This document shows, one piece after another, positions 1 to 8,042 of a stretch of 64,000 bases of DNA. The notes under the pieces were generated by a model that was not told where the DNA came from, made no database searches, and worked only from the letters and a program-made list of their open reading frames with translations. Location of the stretch: contig JBFMBX010000006.1 of assembly GCA_040754815.1 (NCBI GenBank), positions 62,001 through 126,000 on the forward strand, read 5' to 3'. A program made the translations under genes and the position numbers. Each line of letters opens with the position of its first letter. Within the stretch, counting starts at the first letter, position 1. The stretch comes from Bellilinea sp040754815. Its GTDB lineage: Bacteria; Chloroflexota; Anaerolineae; Anaerolineales; Anaerolineaceae.

Positions 1-988
1 ATTCGTTGAAGAAGAAGTACGCCCACGCCATCGAAAAGACCAGCAGTAACTTGCCCAGCGCATCAAAGTGCTCGACACGGATGAAGTAATCAAAATGCTT
101 CATCGTACTGCGCAGAACATACAGAATAGTCACTACCGCGGCAACGCCGGAGAGGATGGCGCCGACGATGAAGTAAGGGCCAAAGATGGTCGAATGCCAG
201 CCGGCTACCATGCCCACCGCAAAGTCCCACGAAACGATGGTATGCACCGAGAACATGACCGGAATGATGGCAAAGGCAAAGATGCCGATTGCCTTGCGCA
301 GGCGGTGCCATTCGGCTTCGGTGCCGCGCCAGCCCAGCGCGAGGATCTTGTAGATGGTATGCCGCCAGCCTTTGGTGCGGTCGCGCGCCATGGCCAGATC
401 GGGCACCAGCGGCAGGTAGAGGTAGATGGTGCTGGAAAGCAGGTAGGTGGTGATGGCGAGGAAGTCCCACACCAGCGGCGAACGGAAATTCGGCCACAGC
501 CAGCGGGCATTGGGATAGGGGATCATCCAGTAAAACACCCACACGCGCCCCAGATGGATGAGCGGGTACAGCGCACCGGCTGCCAGCCCGAAGGTGGTCA
601 TCAGTTCGGCGGCGCGGGTGAAGGGGCGACGGAACTCGGCTTTGAAGACGCGCAGGATGGCCGAAACGAATGTGCCGGCATGGCTGATGCCGATCCAGAA
701 CACAAAGGTCACAATAAACACGCCCCAGAAAACAGGACGGCGCAGACCGGCAATGCCAATGCCGGTCAAAATCATGTTGCCCCATGCGCCGAACAACAGC
801 ACGGCAACCGCCAGTCCCAGCCCGATCAGCCAGATCCAGTAGCGGCGGGTGGTGGTGGTCATTGCTTCCATGATCATGCGGTTCATCTCTTCGCGCGGGC
901 GCGGGTCGAACATCAGATGTTCGCGCGGGTCTTCTTCGGCGTGTTCAACTGGCTTGGCGGCTTGCATCAATTCGGTTTCAGCTGCCAT
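1..988 (-). CDS. actC: NrfD/PsrC-like quinone-interacting membrane subunit of alternative complex III (partial)
   Basis: About 329 residues are visible; the reading frame is still open at the window edge, so the C-terminus is missing. The translation has a short polar N-terminus and then many hydrophobic segments (for example WIWLIGLGLAVAVLLFGAW and FAFAIIPVMFSVHTIVSWDF), typical of NrfD/PsrC membrane subunits. In ACIII this subunit oxidises quinol and passes electrons to the Fe-S protein. The ATG at 988 has a strong ribosome site (GGAGGTGGACGGT) and overlaps the end of the Fe-S gene by 11 bp, indicating one operon. Assignment to ActC rather than another NrfD protein rests on the upstream pentaheme and Fe-S genes. 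Confidence 0.85.
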   Translation of the reverse strand, partial: MAAETELMQAAKPVEHAEEDPREHLMFDPRPREEMNRMIMEAMTTTTRRYWIWLIGLGLAVAVLLFGAWGNMILTGIGIAGLRRPVFWGVFIVTFVFWIGISHAGTFVSAILRVFKAEFRRPFTRAAELMTTFGLAAGALYPLIHLGRVWVFYWMIPYPNARWLWPNFRSPLVWDFLAITTYLLSSTIYLYLPLVPDLAMARDRTKGWRHTIYKILALGWRGTEAEWHRLRKAIGIFAFAIIPVMFSVHTIVSWDFAVGMVAGWHSTIFGPYFIVGAILSGVAAVVTILYVLRSTMKHFDYFIRVEHFDALGKLLLVFSMAWAYFFFNE

Positions 989-1694
989 ACCGTCCACCTC
1001 CTTTGAGATAGGTTACGCGGGGCAGTGTGCCCAGTTCTTCCAGCAGCTGGTAACGGCGCTGGTCACGCGCCGCCTGGCTGGCTTTGCTTTGCGGGTCGCT
1101 CACATCCCCAAACACCAGTGCGCCGGCCGGGCAGGCCTGCACGCAGGCGGGTTGAATTTCACCGTCTTGCACTTCGCGGCCTTCGGCGGCGGCTTTCTGT
1201 CGCCCGCGCACAATGCGCTGCACGCAGAAAGTGCATTTTTCCATCACCCCACGGCGGCGGACGGTGACATCCGGGTTGAGGTAAGAATTCATCGGTTCGG
1301 GCATTTCGTAATCGAAGTAGTTGAACTGGCGGGCGTGGTAGGGGCAGTTGTTGGCGCAGTAGCGCGTGCCGACACAACGGTTATACACTGCCAGATTGAT
1401 CTGCTCTTCTTCGCTATGCACCGAGGCAAACACCGGGCAGACCGGCTCGCAGGGGGCATTGCCGCATTGCTGGCACATAACCGGCTCGAAAGCGGGTTTG
1501 ACTTCGGGGTATTCGCCGACCCACTCGCGTTTGTTATAGAGCCAGTACATCCCGCGCCCGTAAGCCACATCATCTTCGCCCACGAAGGGGATGTTGTTCT
1601 CCATCGAACAGGCCGCGATGCAGGCGTTGCAGCCGGTACAGCGGTCAAGATCCACCACCAGTCCCCATTTTTGAGGTACTTTTTGTTCAGCCAT
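978..1694 (-). CDS. Four-cluster ferredoxin-type Fe-S subunit (ActB2-like) of alternative complex III
   Basis: A 238-residue protein with four cysteine groups of the PsrB/NrfC/ActB type. CTGCNACIAAC (C19-C29), CQQCGNAPCEPVC, CVGTRYCANNC, CTFC and CVQAC are all visible. In the CVGTRYC group a Thr replaces the second Cys, a pattern expected for a [3Fe-4S] cluster and seen in ACIII Fe-S domains. It should transfer electrons from the quinol-oxidising NrfD subunit to the haem subunits. In many ACIII complexes this domain is fused to the molybdopterin-like domain; here it is a separate gene starting 33 bp after that gene stops. No signal peptide is visible, so export may rely on the Tat signal of its partner. 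Confidence 0.88.
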   Translation of the reverse strand: MAEQKVPQKWGLVVDLDRCTGCNACIAACSMENNIPFVGEDDVAYGRGMYWLYNKREWVGEYPEVKPAFEPVMCQQCGNAPCEPVCPVFASVHSEEEQINLAVYNRCVGTRYCANNCPYHARQFNYFDYEMPEPMNSYLNPDVTVRRRGVMEKCTFCVQRIVRGRQKAAAEGREVQDGEIQPACVQACPAGALVFGDVSDPQSKASQAARDQRRYQLLEELGTLPRVTYLKGGGRYGS

Positions 1695-1727
1695 GTGTCT
1701 CTCTCCTTGGTTATTCCGTCATTAACA

Positions 1728-3881
1728 TTAATGTTCGCCGTAGATGCCTTCTTTGCTCTCCACCCGGGCGAGCGGGCGGCGTTTGCCGGTGGGCAGTACG
1801 GTTGCCACCACACTGCCAAAGGTCAGGTCGCCGGCGGCGTTGGTTGAAGTGGGCAGCACCTGCGCCGGGTTGCAGCCGCGTCCTTCAGCCCAGCGCCCCA
1901 GCGCGGTGTGTCCCTGCCCGAAGGGAATGGCAATGGTATCGGGACGGATGGCCGGGTAGCGGTAAACGCTGGCTTCTACATATCCAAAGGGGGTGCTGAT
2001 ACGCACCACATCGTCATCGTGCAGGCCGAGTTCCTCGGCAGTTTTGGGGTGAATTTCCACCCACGAATTCCAAGTGACGGTGGTCATCCAGTCGGGCAGT
2101 TCCTGCAGCCATGGGCGGTTTGCGCCGCTGCCATCCCCAAGGTGATTGGGGAAGGTAATCAGATAAAATTGCTTGCCTTCTTCCAGTTCGGCGGGCGGCG
2201 TGAAGGGGAAGGCTTCTTCCGGCGGGGTGGCTTGTTGTGGAACGGTAAGTTCGGCTTCTGCCTTCCACCAGCCGCCGTATTGCAGCCAGCGCGACCAGAA
2301 GGTGAAAATTTCCGGCGCGGTATAAAAACCGCCGGCATTGATGAGCGGCAGCAGTTTTTGCTGGATGTATTCCACCTCGTCCTGGTAGGGGAAGGCCTGC
2401 GCGGCCTGCACTCCCAGCAGTTTTACGGCTGCCAGCAACACATCGGCGGTGGCGCGTGTGTCGTAAAGCGGCACAACCACCGGCTGGAAGGATGAGTAAG
2501 CCGGGCGGTCACTGCCTGCCAGGACGCGCTGGTAGCCGAACGATTCCAGCGGGGTGTGGTCAGGGAGGATATAGTCACTGGCGAGGGCTGTTTCATCGGG
2601 GAATGAAGCAAAAGAAATGACCATTGGCACTTTGGCAAGCGCTTCGCCAAAGCCGAGCGCGCCCGGCAGTTCAAAGAGCGGATTGACGCCGTGAACAAAC
2701 AGCACCTTGACTTCGCTGTCCATCATCCGGCGGGTCAGTTCTTTGACGGCCGCAAAATCGGTGGTGGAGGCCGCCGCGGGGGTCAGGAAAACACCGCCCG
2801 GCTGACCGAGATTATCCACCACCGCGTTCAGGTAAAGCAGCGAGCGGGCGGTCATCAGGCCATCCGCTTGCGCCAGCGCACTGCCGCCGGGAATGGCCAG
2901 CGGATGATCGGCAGCGGCGAATAACTGCGCCAGCTGGCGGATTTTTTCTTCGCTCACGCCGCTGGCTGCAGCCGCGGCGCTGACCGTCACCGTGCTGAAA
3001 GCCGGTGAGACCGGTTTGCCGCGTGCTTCGGCCACCAGCCGGTTGAGGGCGGCGGCAAGGATTGCCTCGCTGCCGGGACGGATGGGAATCCACTCATCGG
3101 CGTTGCCGGCGGTGAGGGACTGGCGCGGTTCAAAAACGACCAGATAACCGCGCCGGGTGGGGCGTCCGCGGCGGAACTCTCCATAAGCGCGGGTGTAGGC
3201 CACCGGTGAAAGCCAGTTTTCAAGGAAATTTGCCCCAAAAGCAAAGGTGACTTCGGCATTGGCCAGATCGAAATAGGGCAGGGCTTCCTCGCCAAAGGTC
3301 AGGCGCGCGGCTTCCAGCAGGGTGGAACGCCCTTCAAAGGTGGTCAGGGCATTGTAGCGAACGGGGGGTGGTGCGCCGATGGTTTCGCAAATTTCGCTCA
3401 CCAGATCGAAAAGGTGATCGGGGGCGGCCCCCAGCAGGAAAGCAATTTGTTCGGGAGAACTGGCCAGCGCCTGCTGAACGACGCTGATGGCTTCGTCCCA
3501 GTTGATCGGTTTGGCGCGCGAGGCATCGCCGCGTGCCTGAAAGACAGGGCCGCGGATGCGGTCGGGGTTGTACAGGCCTTGCTGGGCAGTCACGCCGCGG
3601 GAGCAAAGCCGCCCGCGGTTGACCGGGTGCTGAGGGTTGCCCTCGATGGTGATGGCACGGCCTTCTTTGGTGCGGACAATGATGCCGCAGCCGGCCGGGC
3701 ATTCGCGGCAGGTGGAGGCGTAGTAGGTGCTCAGTCCCGTCTGGTTGTATTCGGGCATGCTGGTATAGGGCTTGCGGACGATGTAGCGCGCCATGGGGCC
3801 GCAGCCGGTCAGCACGGCGGAAACGGCCGCTCCAATGCCGGTCAGTTTCAGGAAATCTCTTCGTGACAGGGTATTGCTCAT
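1728..3881 (-). CDS. actB: Molybdopterin oxidoreductase-like subunit (ActB1-like) of alternative complex III, Tat-exported
   Basis: A 717-residue member of the molybdopterin oxidoreductase family. The N-terminus carries a twin-arginine motif (SRRDFLK) followed by a hydrophobic stretch ending in LTGC, so it may be Tat-exported and possibly lipidated. The start at 3881 is chosen because GGAGAGAGG precedes it and the Tat signal follows directly; an in-frame ATG at 4010 would put 43 odd residues ahead of it. Cysteines C58, C61, C65 and C93 form a complete [4Fe-4S] signature of catalytic molybdoenzymes. ACIII ActB1 domains are, as I recall, not thought to bind Mo or this cluster, so the intact motif is noteworthy. 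It lies between the pentaheme cytochrome and the Fe-S gene. Confidence 0.85.
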   Translation of the reverse strand: MSNTLSRRDFLKLTGIGAAVSAVLTGCGPMARYIVRKPYTSMPEYNQTGLSTYYASTCRECPAGCGIIVRTKEGRAITIEGNPQHPVNRGRLCSRGVTAQQGLYNPDRIRGPVFQARGDASRAKPINWDEAISVVQQALASSPEQIAFLLGAAPDHLFDLVSEICETIGAPPPVRYNALTTFEGRSTLLEAARLTFGEEALPYFDLANAEVTFAFGANFLENWLSPVAYTRAYGEFRRGRPTRRGYLVVFEPRQSLTAGNADEWIPIRPGSEAILAAALNRLVAEARGKPVSPAFSTVTVSAAAAASGVSEEKIRQLAQLFAAADHPLAIPGGSALAQADGLMTARSLLYLNAVVDNLGQPGGVFLTPAAASTTDFAAVKELTRRMMDSEVKVLFVHGVNPLFELPGALGFGEALAKVPMVISFASFPDETALASDYILPDHTPLESFGYQRVLAGSDRPAYSSFQPVVVPLYDTRATADVLLAAVKLLGVQAAQAFPYQDEVEYIQQKLLPLINAGGFYTAPEIFTFWSRWLQYGGWWKAEAELTVPQQATPPEEAFPFTPPAELEEGKQFYLITFPNHLGDGSGANRPWLQELPDWMTTVTWNSWVEIHPKTAEELGLHDDDVVRISTPFGYVEASVYRYPAIRPDTIAIPFGQGHTALGRWAEGRGCNPAQVLPTSTNAAGDLTFGSVVATVLPTGKRRPLARVESKEGIYGEH

Positions 3882-3900
3882 GCTGTTTCCTCTCTCCAGA

Positions 3901-4437
3901 TCAATAATGGCAGGTTGCGCAGTCGGAAAGTTTGGTCCACTGTTCGGGTGCCATCTTTTGATGACAGGAAAGACACCAACCCATGTTCTGGCGCGGCTGT
4001 GGTTCGGCAACGGTCATCTGGGTCATATCGCCGTGGCAGGTTTCGCAGGCAATGCCGGCGCTGACATGCGGTTGATGGTTGAAGTGGACAAATTCCGGCT
4101 GAATGGCAACCGGCACCCAGGGGATTGGCTCATTGTTGGCGACATAAGCGGCCAGTTTTTCCAGTTCGGGTGACTTTTTCTGGACTTGCTGGTGGCAGCC
4201 CCAGCATTTATCAATGCCCGGCAGGCCGGCAGTGGGTCCCCAGGCTGTGCCGGGGTGGCAGTAAGCACAGGGTGCGCCCAACCCCACGTGCCGGTTGTGC
4301 GGAAAGGCAATAGGCTGTTGGGGTGGGATTTGAGTCAGATAAACCGCGCTGACTGCTCCGCCAAGCAAAATCAGCAACAGCAGTGCAATGCCCACCCGAA
4401 AACCGGGTTGTTGCCACCATGGTTTGGGTTGCTTCAT
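3901..4437 (-). CDS. actA: Pentaheme c-type cytochrome (ActA-like) of alternative complex III
   Basis: A 178-residue protein with an N-terminal membrane anchor (GIALLLLILLGGAVSAVYL) and exactly five CXXCH motifs: CAYCH, CWGCH, CETCH, CLSCH and CATCH, the last two residues from the end. Additional His residues that could be distal haem ligands are present (HNRH, HFNHQPH). The pentaheme class III-like architecture matches ACIII subunit ActA, which passes electrons from the Fe-S subunit to later cytochromes on the outer face of the membrane. The ATG at 4437 is preceded by AAGGAGA; a longer frame to 4626 lacks such a site and would overlap the upstream gene heavily. It lies 20 bp from the next gene in the operon. 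Confidence 0.88.
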   Translation of the reverse strand: MKQPKPWWQQPGFRVGIALLLLILLGGAVSAVYLTQIPPQQPIAFPHNRHVGLGAPCAYCHPGTAWGPTAGLPGIDKCWGCHQQVQKKSPELEKLAAYVANNEPIPWVPVAIQPEFVHFNHQPHVSAGIACETCHGDMTQMTVAEPQPRQNMGWCLSCHQKMAPEQWTKLSDCATCHY

Positions 4438-4474
4438 GCTTGTCTCCTTTCTCGATGTGCGATGTTCGTACAGG

Positions 4475-5449
4475 TTATTTGCGGTTGCGAATGGACCAGA
4501 CAACCAGCAAGAGAATGCCCACCAGCAAACCGCCCAGCACCAGTGCAAAGCCCAGGCTGGCAGCCATGGCGCCCAATGCGGTGAGAATGCCGGTGATAAT
4601 ATTATTGGCGGGCCCGCCCGGTGCACTGACCGTTCCGGCGGGTTGCTCTCCTACCGAGGGGGTGAGGGGTTGTTCAAGGCCGGTGGCGAAGGTTTGGGCG
4701 TAGAGAAGGACATCGCGCCCTTCTTGCGGGCTCCAGCCGAGGTTCAGGCCAATGGTCATTTCGGGAGCGCGGGCAGTGCCAAAGCGGGTGCGGTGCAGGA
4801 AGCGCCAGGGGTCCTGCACGGCGAGCGTGCCTAAACTGACGGTTTGCCCTTCGTATCGAAAAGTGATGGTTTGCCCATCGGCACCGTGGCAGGAAGCGCA
4901 GCCCTGTTCATAAAGTGTTTTGCCGTTTTGCAGGTCGCCCCCAATGGGCTTGAGGCTGACGCGGTCAATGAAGCGGTTATCGTCAATGACCCCCTCTCGA
5001 AGGAAGACGGCCAGAGCGGTGAGGTCTTCATCACTCAGGTATGCCGAAAAGTCATGCTGGGGATCTTTCCCGCCGCTTAGAATGGCCTTCAATTCTTCCA
5101 ACGGCAGGCTTTGGGCCTGGTAAACGCCCGGAAAGCCGGTGTAGTTTGCACCGGCAGAAAAGGCACCGTCTTTGCCCTGATAATCCCAACCGTGGCAGGA
5201 AACACAGCGCCACGTTTCCACGCCGCTGCGGGTGTTGGTGGTCTGACGAGACCAGATGGGATGACTGCCCTGTGGTGGAGTCGTCCCGCCGAGCTGGGTC
5301 CAGTCATCGTATAACTGCGCCCCGCGTACCAGTTGTTCATCCTGCTGGAAGAAAGTGTTGAATGCGAGTACAGGTTGGAATTGGAAAGCGATCAGACCGG
5401 TTGCCAGCATCAGGATTGCGATCAAAGGAATAAGGATGGTTTTGCTCAT
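4475..5449 (-). CDS. Membrane-anchored diheme cytochrome c, first gene of the ACIII operon
   Basis: A 324-residue protein with an N-terminal signal or anchor (TILIPLIAILMLATGLIAF), two CXXCH haem sites (CVSCH and CASCH) in two cytochrome c domains, and a C-terminal hydrophobic segment ending in WSIRNRK, which fits a membrane anchor with a cytoplasmic tail. It probably takes electrons from the complex and delivers them to a terminal oxidase or another acceptor; this is inference from position. Known ACIII ActE subunits are monohaem, so this gene is not simply ActE. The ATG at 5449 follows GGGAGA and is preferred over one at 5482. It is the first gene of the minus-strand operon. Confidence 0.8.
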   Translation of the reverse strand: MSKTILIPLIAILMLATGLIAFQFQPVLAFNTFFQQDEQLVRGAQLYDDWTQLGGTTPPQGSHPIWSRQTTNTRSGVETWRCVSCHGWDYQGKDGAFSAGANYTGFPGVYQAQSLPLEELKAILSGGKDPQHDFSAYLSDEDLTALAVFLREGVIDDNRFIDRVSLKPIGGDLQNGKTLYEQGCASCHGADGQTITFRYEGQTVSLGTLAVQDPWRFLHRTRFGTARAPEMTIGLNLGWSPQEGRDVLLYAQTFATGLEQPLTPSVGEQPAGTVSAPGGPANNIITGILTALGAMAASLGFALVLGGLLVGILLLVVWSIRNRK

Positions 5450-5835
5450 TGCCAGTCTCCCGATTTTCTTTGCCACATACACAAGTACGAGCCTTTCTTT
5501 TACTTTTTTCCCGCCCTGGCTCTTTGCTGGTTGAGTGAAAGTAAATTATGCTGAACGAAGTTGTCTGAAACAAATCATATTATTTGTTATAAATTATACG
5601 ATATTGGTTAAATTAAGAAACAGGTTAATGCGGGTGATTTTTAAATAACCCAACAGCCTGAGTGGGGTGAGCTTGACAGCGGCACGCTTTTTATCATAAT
5701 GAAATTATGCCCTTTTTAAAGGTTTGAAGACCCCCGGTGTTTCTTATATAATAAAGTTACCATTCGGAGTTGATTCCTGCAATTTTCGTCATTTCCCCTG
5801 TCACCTTATCCCTATCATACGAAAGGAGTTCAATT
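5450..5835. other. 386-bp divergent intergenic region between the ACIII operon and the CBS genes
   Basis: This A+T-rich spacer holds no convincing gene. It separates two divergently transcribed units and should carry the promoters of both. On the plus strand a good promoter is visible at 5724-5752. On the minus strand TATAAT-like sequences lie around 5590-5600, but without a clear -35 box. A short inverted repeat, CCTTT-TT-AAAGG, lies at 5711-5722 just ahead of the plus-strand -35 box and could be an operator. Confidence 0.6.
5724..5752 (+). promoter_or_regulatory. Sigma-70-type promoter for the CBS-domain genes
   Basis: TTGAAG at 5724-5729 and TATAAT at 5747-5752 are separated by exactly 17 bp. 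The predicted start lies about 75 nt before the first CBS gene. Confidence 0.65.
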
Positions 5836-6282
5836 ATGGCGACGGTCAAAAACCTGCTGAAGATCAAAGGCACGGATGTTTGGAGTGTGCCGGTTACGGC
5901 TACCCTGCGCGAGACGCTGAAGTTGATGGCTGAAAAGAACATCGGCGCGGTACTGGTGATGGATGGGGATAAGATTGCCGGAATCTTCTCGGAACGAGAT
6001 TACGCCCGTAACGCCGCCCGGCATGAATCCCTGCTGCTGGATAATCTGGTAAGTGAGTTCATGACCCGCGCCGTGTATTACGTCAGCCCCAAACAAACCG
6101 TGGAGGAGTGTATGGCGTTGATGACCTCCAAGCACATCCGTCACCTGCCGGTTCTGGATGATGACCAGAAACTGGTCGGCCTGATCAGCATTGGGGATGT
6201 GGTCAAACAGGTTTTGGAGGAAAAAGAAACCACCATTCAGGGACTGGAAAATTACATTCTCGGGCGCGGATACAGCGGTTAG
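5836..6282 (+). CDS. Two-CBS-domain protein, first copy
   Basis: A 148-residue protein made almost entirely of two CBS domains, each with the typical A(x)LxLMxxxxIGAVLV and ISIGDVVK-type elements. Such stand-alone CBS pairs bind adenosyl ligands (AMP, ATP, SAM or NADH in various families) and regulate partner proteins; the ligand cannot be told here. The ATG at 5836 follows AAAGGAG. The next gene is a clear paralogue, so the pair arose by tandem duplication. The sequence GIFSERDYARNAA is the CBS linker found in the stand-alone family. No DNA-binding or enzyme domain is attached. Confidence 0.88.
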   Translation: MATVKNLLKIKGTDVWSVPVTATLRETLKLMAEKNIGAVLVMDGDKIAGIFSERDYARNAARHESLLLDNLVSEFMTRAVYYVSPKQTVEECMALMTSKHIRHLPVLDDDQKLVGLISIGDVVKQVLEEKETTIQGLENYILGRGYSG

Positions 6283-6315
6283 GTGGATCTGGCAGGCGCA
6301 GAAAGGATGCTGCAA

Positions 6316-6750
6316 ATGGCGACAGTAAAAGATTTGTTAAAGGAGAAGTACACGCAGGTCTGGTATGTGACCCCTTCTTCCACCGTGCTGGATGCCTTGA
6401 AACTGATGGCAGAACAGAAGATCGGCGCAGTGCTGGTGGTGGAAGCCGGTAAAATTGTGGGAATTTTCTCGGAACGCGACTTTGCCCGCAAGGCTGCCGA
6501 TGGTACGGCCAGTTTGCAAACACCGGTCAACGACCTGATGGTCAAAGCAGTTTATTATGTCACCCCTGAGCAGTCGGTCGAATCGTGTATGGCGCTGATG
6601 ACGGCCAAACGCTTCCGCCATTTGCCGGTGCTGGATGGGGATAAACTGGTTGGCGTGATTTCCATTGGCGATGTGGTCAAGCAGTTGATGCTGGAAAAGG
6701 ATATGACCATCCAGAGTCTGGAAGACTACATCTGGGTGCACATGATTTGA
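6316..6750 (+). CDS. Two-CBS-domain protein, second copy
   Basis: A 144-residue paralogue of the preceding protein with the same two CBS domains (LDALKLMAEQKIGAVLVVE, GIFSERDFARKAA, VISIGDVVKQLM). The start at 6316 was chosen because GAAAGGA lies eight bases upstream and because MATVKD aligns with the start of the first copy; an ATG at 6307 is also in frame. It is 33 bp downstream of the first copy and shares its promoter. Two adjacent copies could form a heteromer. Its stop codon overlaps the possible TTG start of the next gene. Confidence 0.87.
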   Translation: MATVKDLLKEKYTQVWYVTPSSTVLDALKLMAEQKIGAVLVVEAGKIVGIFSERDFARKAADGTASLQTPVNDLMVKAVYYVTPEQSVESCMALMTAKRFRHLPVLDGDKLVGVISIGDVVKQLMLEKDMTIQSLEDYIWVHMI

Positions 6751-8042
6751 GTCCCGCGCGGAGTGAATTGCACGAGGTAGTCCTGCTGCGCCACACTTTT
6801 GGCGGCAGCAGCATGGGGCGGCTGTCGGACGGCCGGGCGGTTTTCGTCCCTTATGCCCTGCCGGGTGAGCGCGTGCGGGTGGAATTGACCGAGGAGAAGC
6901 GCGGTTTTGCGCGGGCGCGGCTGGTGGAGGTGTTGGAAGCGGCCGCCGGGCGCATTGCACCGCGCTGCCGCCATTTTGGAGTGTGCGGCGGCTGTCATTA
7001 TCAGCATCTTTCCTATGCGGATCAATTGAATGTCAAGGTGGAGGTGCTGCGTGAGCAGCTGGAGCGGATCGGCGGCCTGAGCGATCCGCCGCTGGAGGCA
7101 ATTCACCCTTCGCCGCAGGAATGGCATTACCGCAACACGGTGCAGTTTCACCTGAATGAAAACGGCCGGCTGGGTTACGAAGAAAGCGGCAGCAACCGGG
7201 TGGTGGCCATCGAGGAATGTTATCTGCCTCAGCCGCCGCTGGATGAGTTGTGGCGGCAGCTGGAATTTGAGGCCGGTTTGGGAATCGAGCGCATTGGCTT
7301 GCGGGTGGGGGCGGATGAGGAGGTGCTGCTGACGCTGGAAAGCCAGCAGTTGGAACTGCCCGCTCTGGAAGTGGATTTGCCCATTTCGGCGGTTCATCTC
7401 AGCCCGGCGGGGAGCATTGTGCTGGCCGGGGAGGACTGGCTGCCCATGGAAGTGAACGGCCGCCTTTTTCGCGTTTCGGCGGGTTCGTTCTTTCAGGTCA
7501 ACACGGCGCAGGCAGGGGCAATGGTGCGTTACCTGCAAGAAGTTCTGCCGCTGGACGGAGAAACCACTTTACTGGATGTGTATTGCGGGGTGGGGCTGTT
7601 TTCGGCCTTTCTGGCGGAGCGGGTGAGCCGCTGCATCGGGGTGGAACTTTCGCCAACTGCCTGTGAGGATTTTGCGGTGAATCTTGATTCGTTCGACAAT
7701 GTGGCGCTCTACATCGGTGCGGCGGAAGAGGTGCTGCCGGGGCTGCAGATCGAAGGCCGGCTGGCGGCAGTGCTCGACCCGCCGCGCGCCGGATTGGACC
7801 GCCGCGCACTGGACGCGCTGGTGGCTTTGCAGCCGGAGTGGATTGCTTATGTTTCCTGCGACCCGGCCACGCTGGCGCGCGATCTCAAACGGCTGGTGGC
7901 GCAGGGTTATCGGCTGGAACGAATCAAGCCTTTTGACCTGTTTCCGCAGACCTTTCATATTGAGAGCATCAGCCTGCTGCGGCGTGCCGATCAGGGGAAC
8001 AGACGGCGGGCTTTAACTTCGGCAACGGCATCGGGGCGGTAG
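6747..8042 (+). CDS. 23S rRNA uracil-C5-methyltransferase family protein (RlmD/RumA/TrmA-like)
   Basis: A 431-residue SAM-dependent RNA m5U methyltransferase. An N-terminal TRAM-like domain (FGGSSMGRLSDGRAVFVPYALPGE) is followed by an Fe-S cysteine group (CRHFGVCGGC), the SAM-binding region (LLDVYCGVGLFSAFLAE), an acidic motif (AVLDPPRAGLD) and the catalytic cysteine motif YVSCDPATLARDL. RlmD-type enzymes carry this Fe-S group, TrmA does not. The start is uncertain: TTG at 6747 overlaps the previous stop (TTGA) and is the best in-frame choice, with no strong ribosome site. The last 17 residues run into the 3' end of the convergent Nudix-type gene. Confidence 0.87.
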   Translation: MSPARSELHEVVLLRHTFGGSSMGRLSDGRAVFVPYALPGERVRVELTEEKRGFARARLVEVLEAAAGRIAPRCRHFGVCGGCHYQHLSYADQLNVKVEVLREQLERIGGLSDPPLEAIHPSPQEWHYRNTVQFHLNENGRLGYEESGSNRVVAIEECYLPQPPLDELWRQLEFEAGLGIERIGLRVGADEEVLLTLESQQLELPALEVDLPISAVHLSPAGSIVLAGEDWLPMEVNGRLFRVSAGSFFQVNTAQAGAMVRYLQEVLPLDGETTLLDVYCGVGLFSAFLAERVSRCIGVELSPTACEDFAVNLDSFDNVALYIGAAEEVLPGLQIEGRLAAVLDPPRAGLDRRALDALVALQPEWIAYVSCDPATLARDLKRLVAQGYRLERIKPFDLFPQTFHIESISLLRRADQGNRRRALTSATASGR

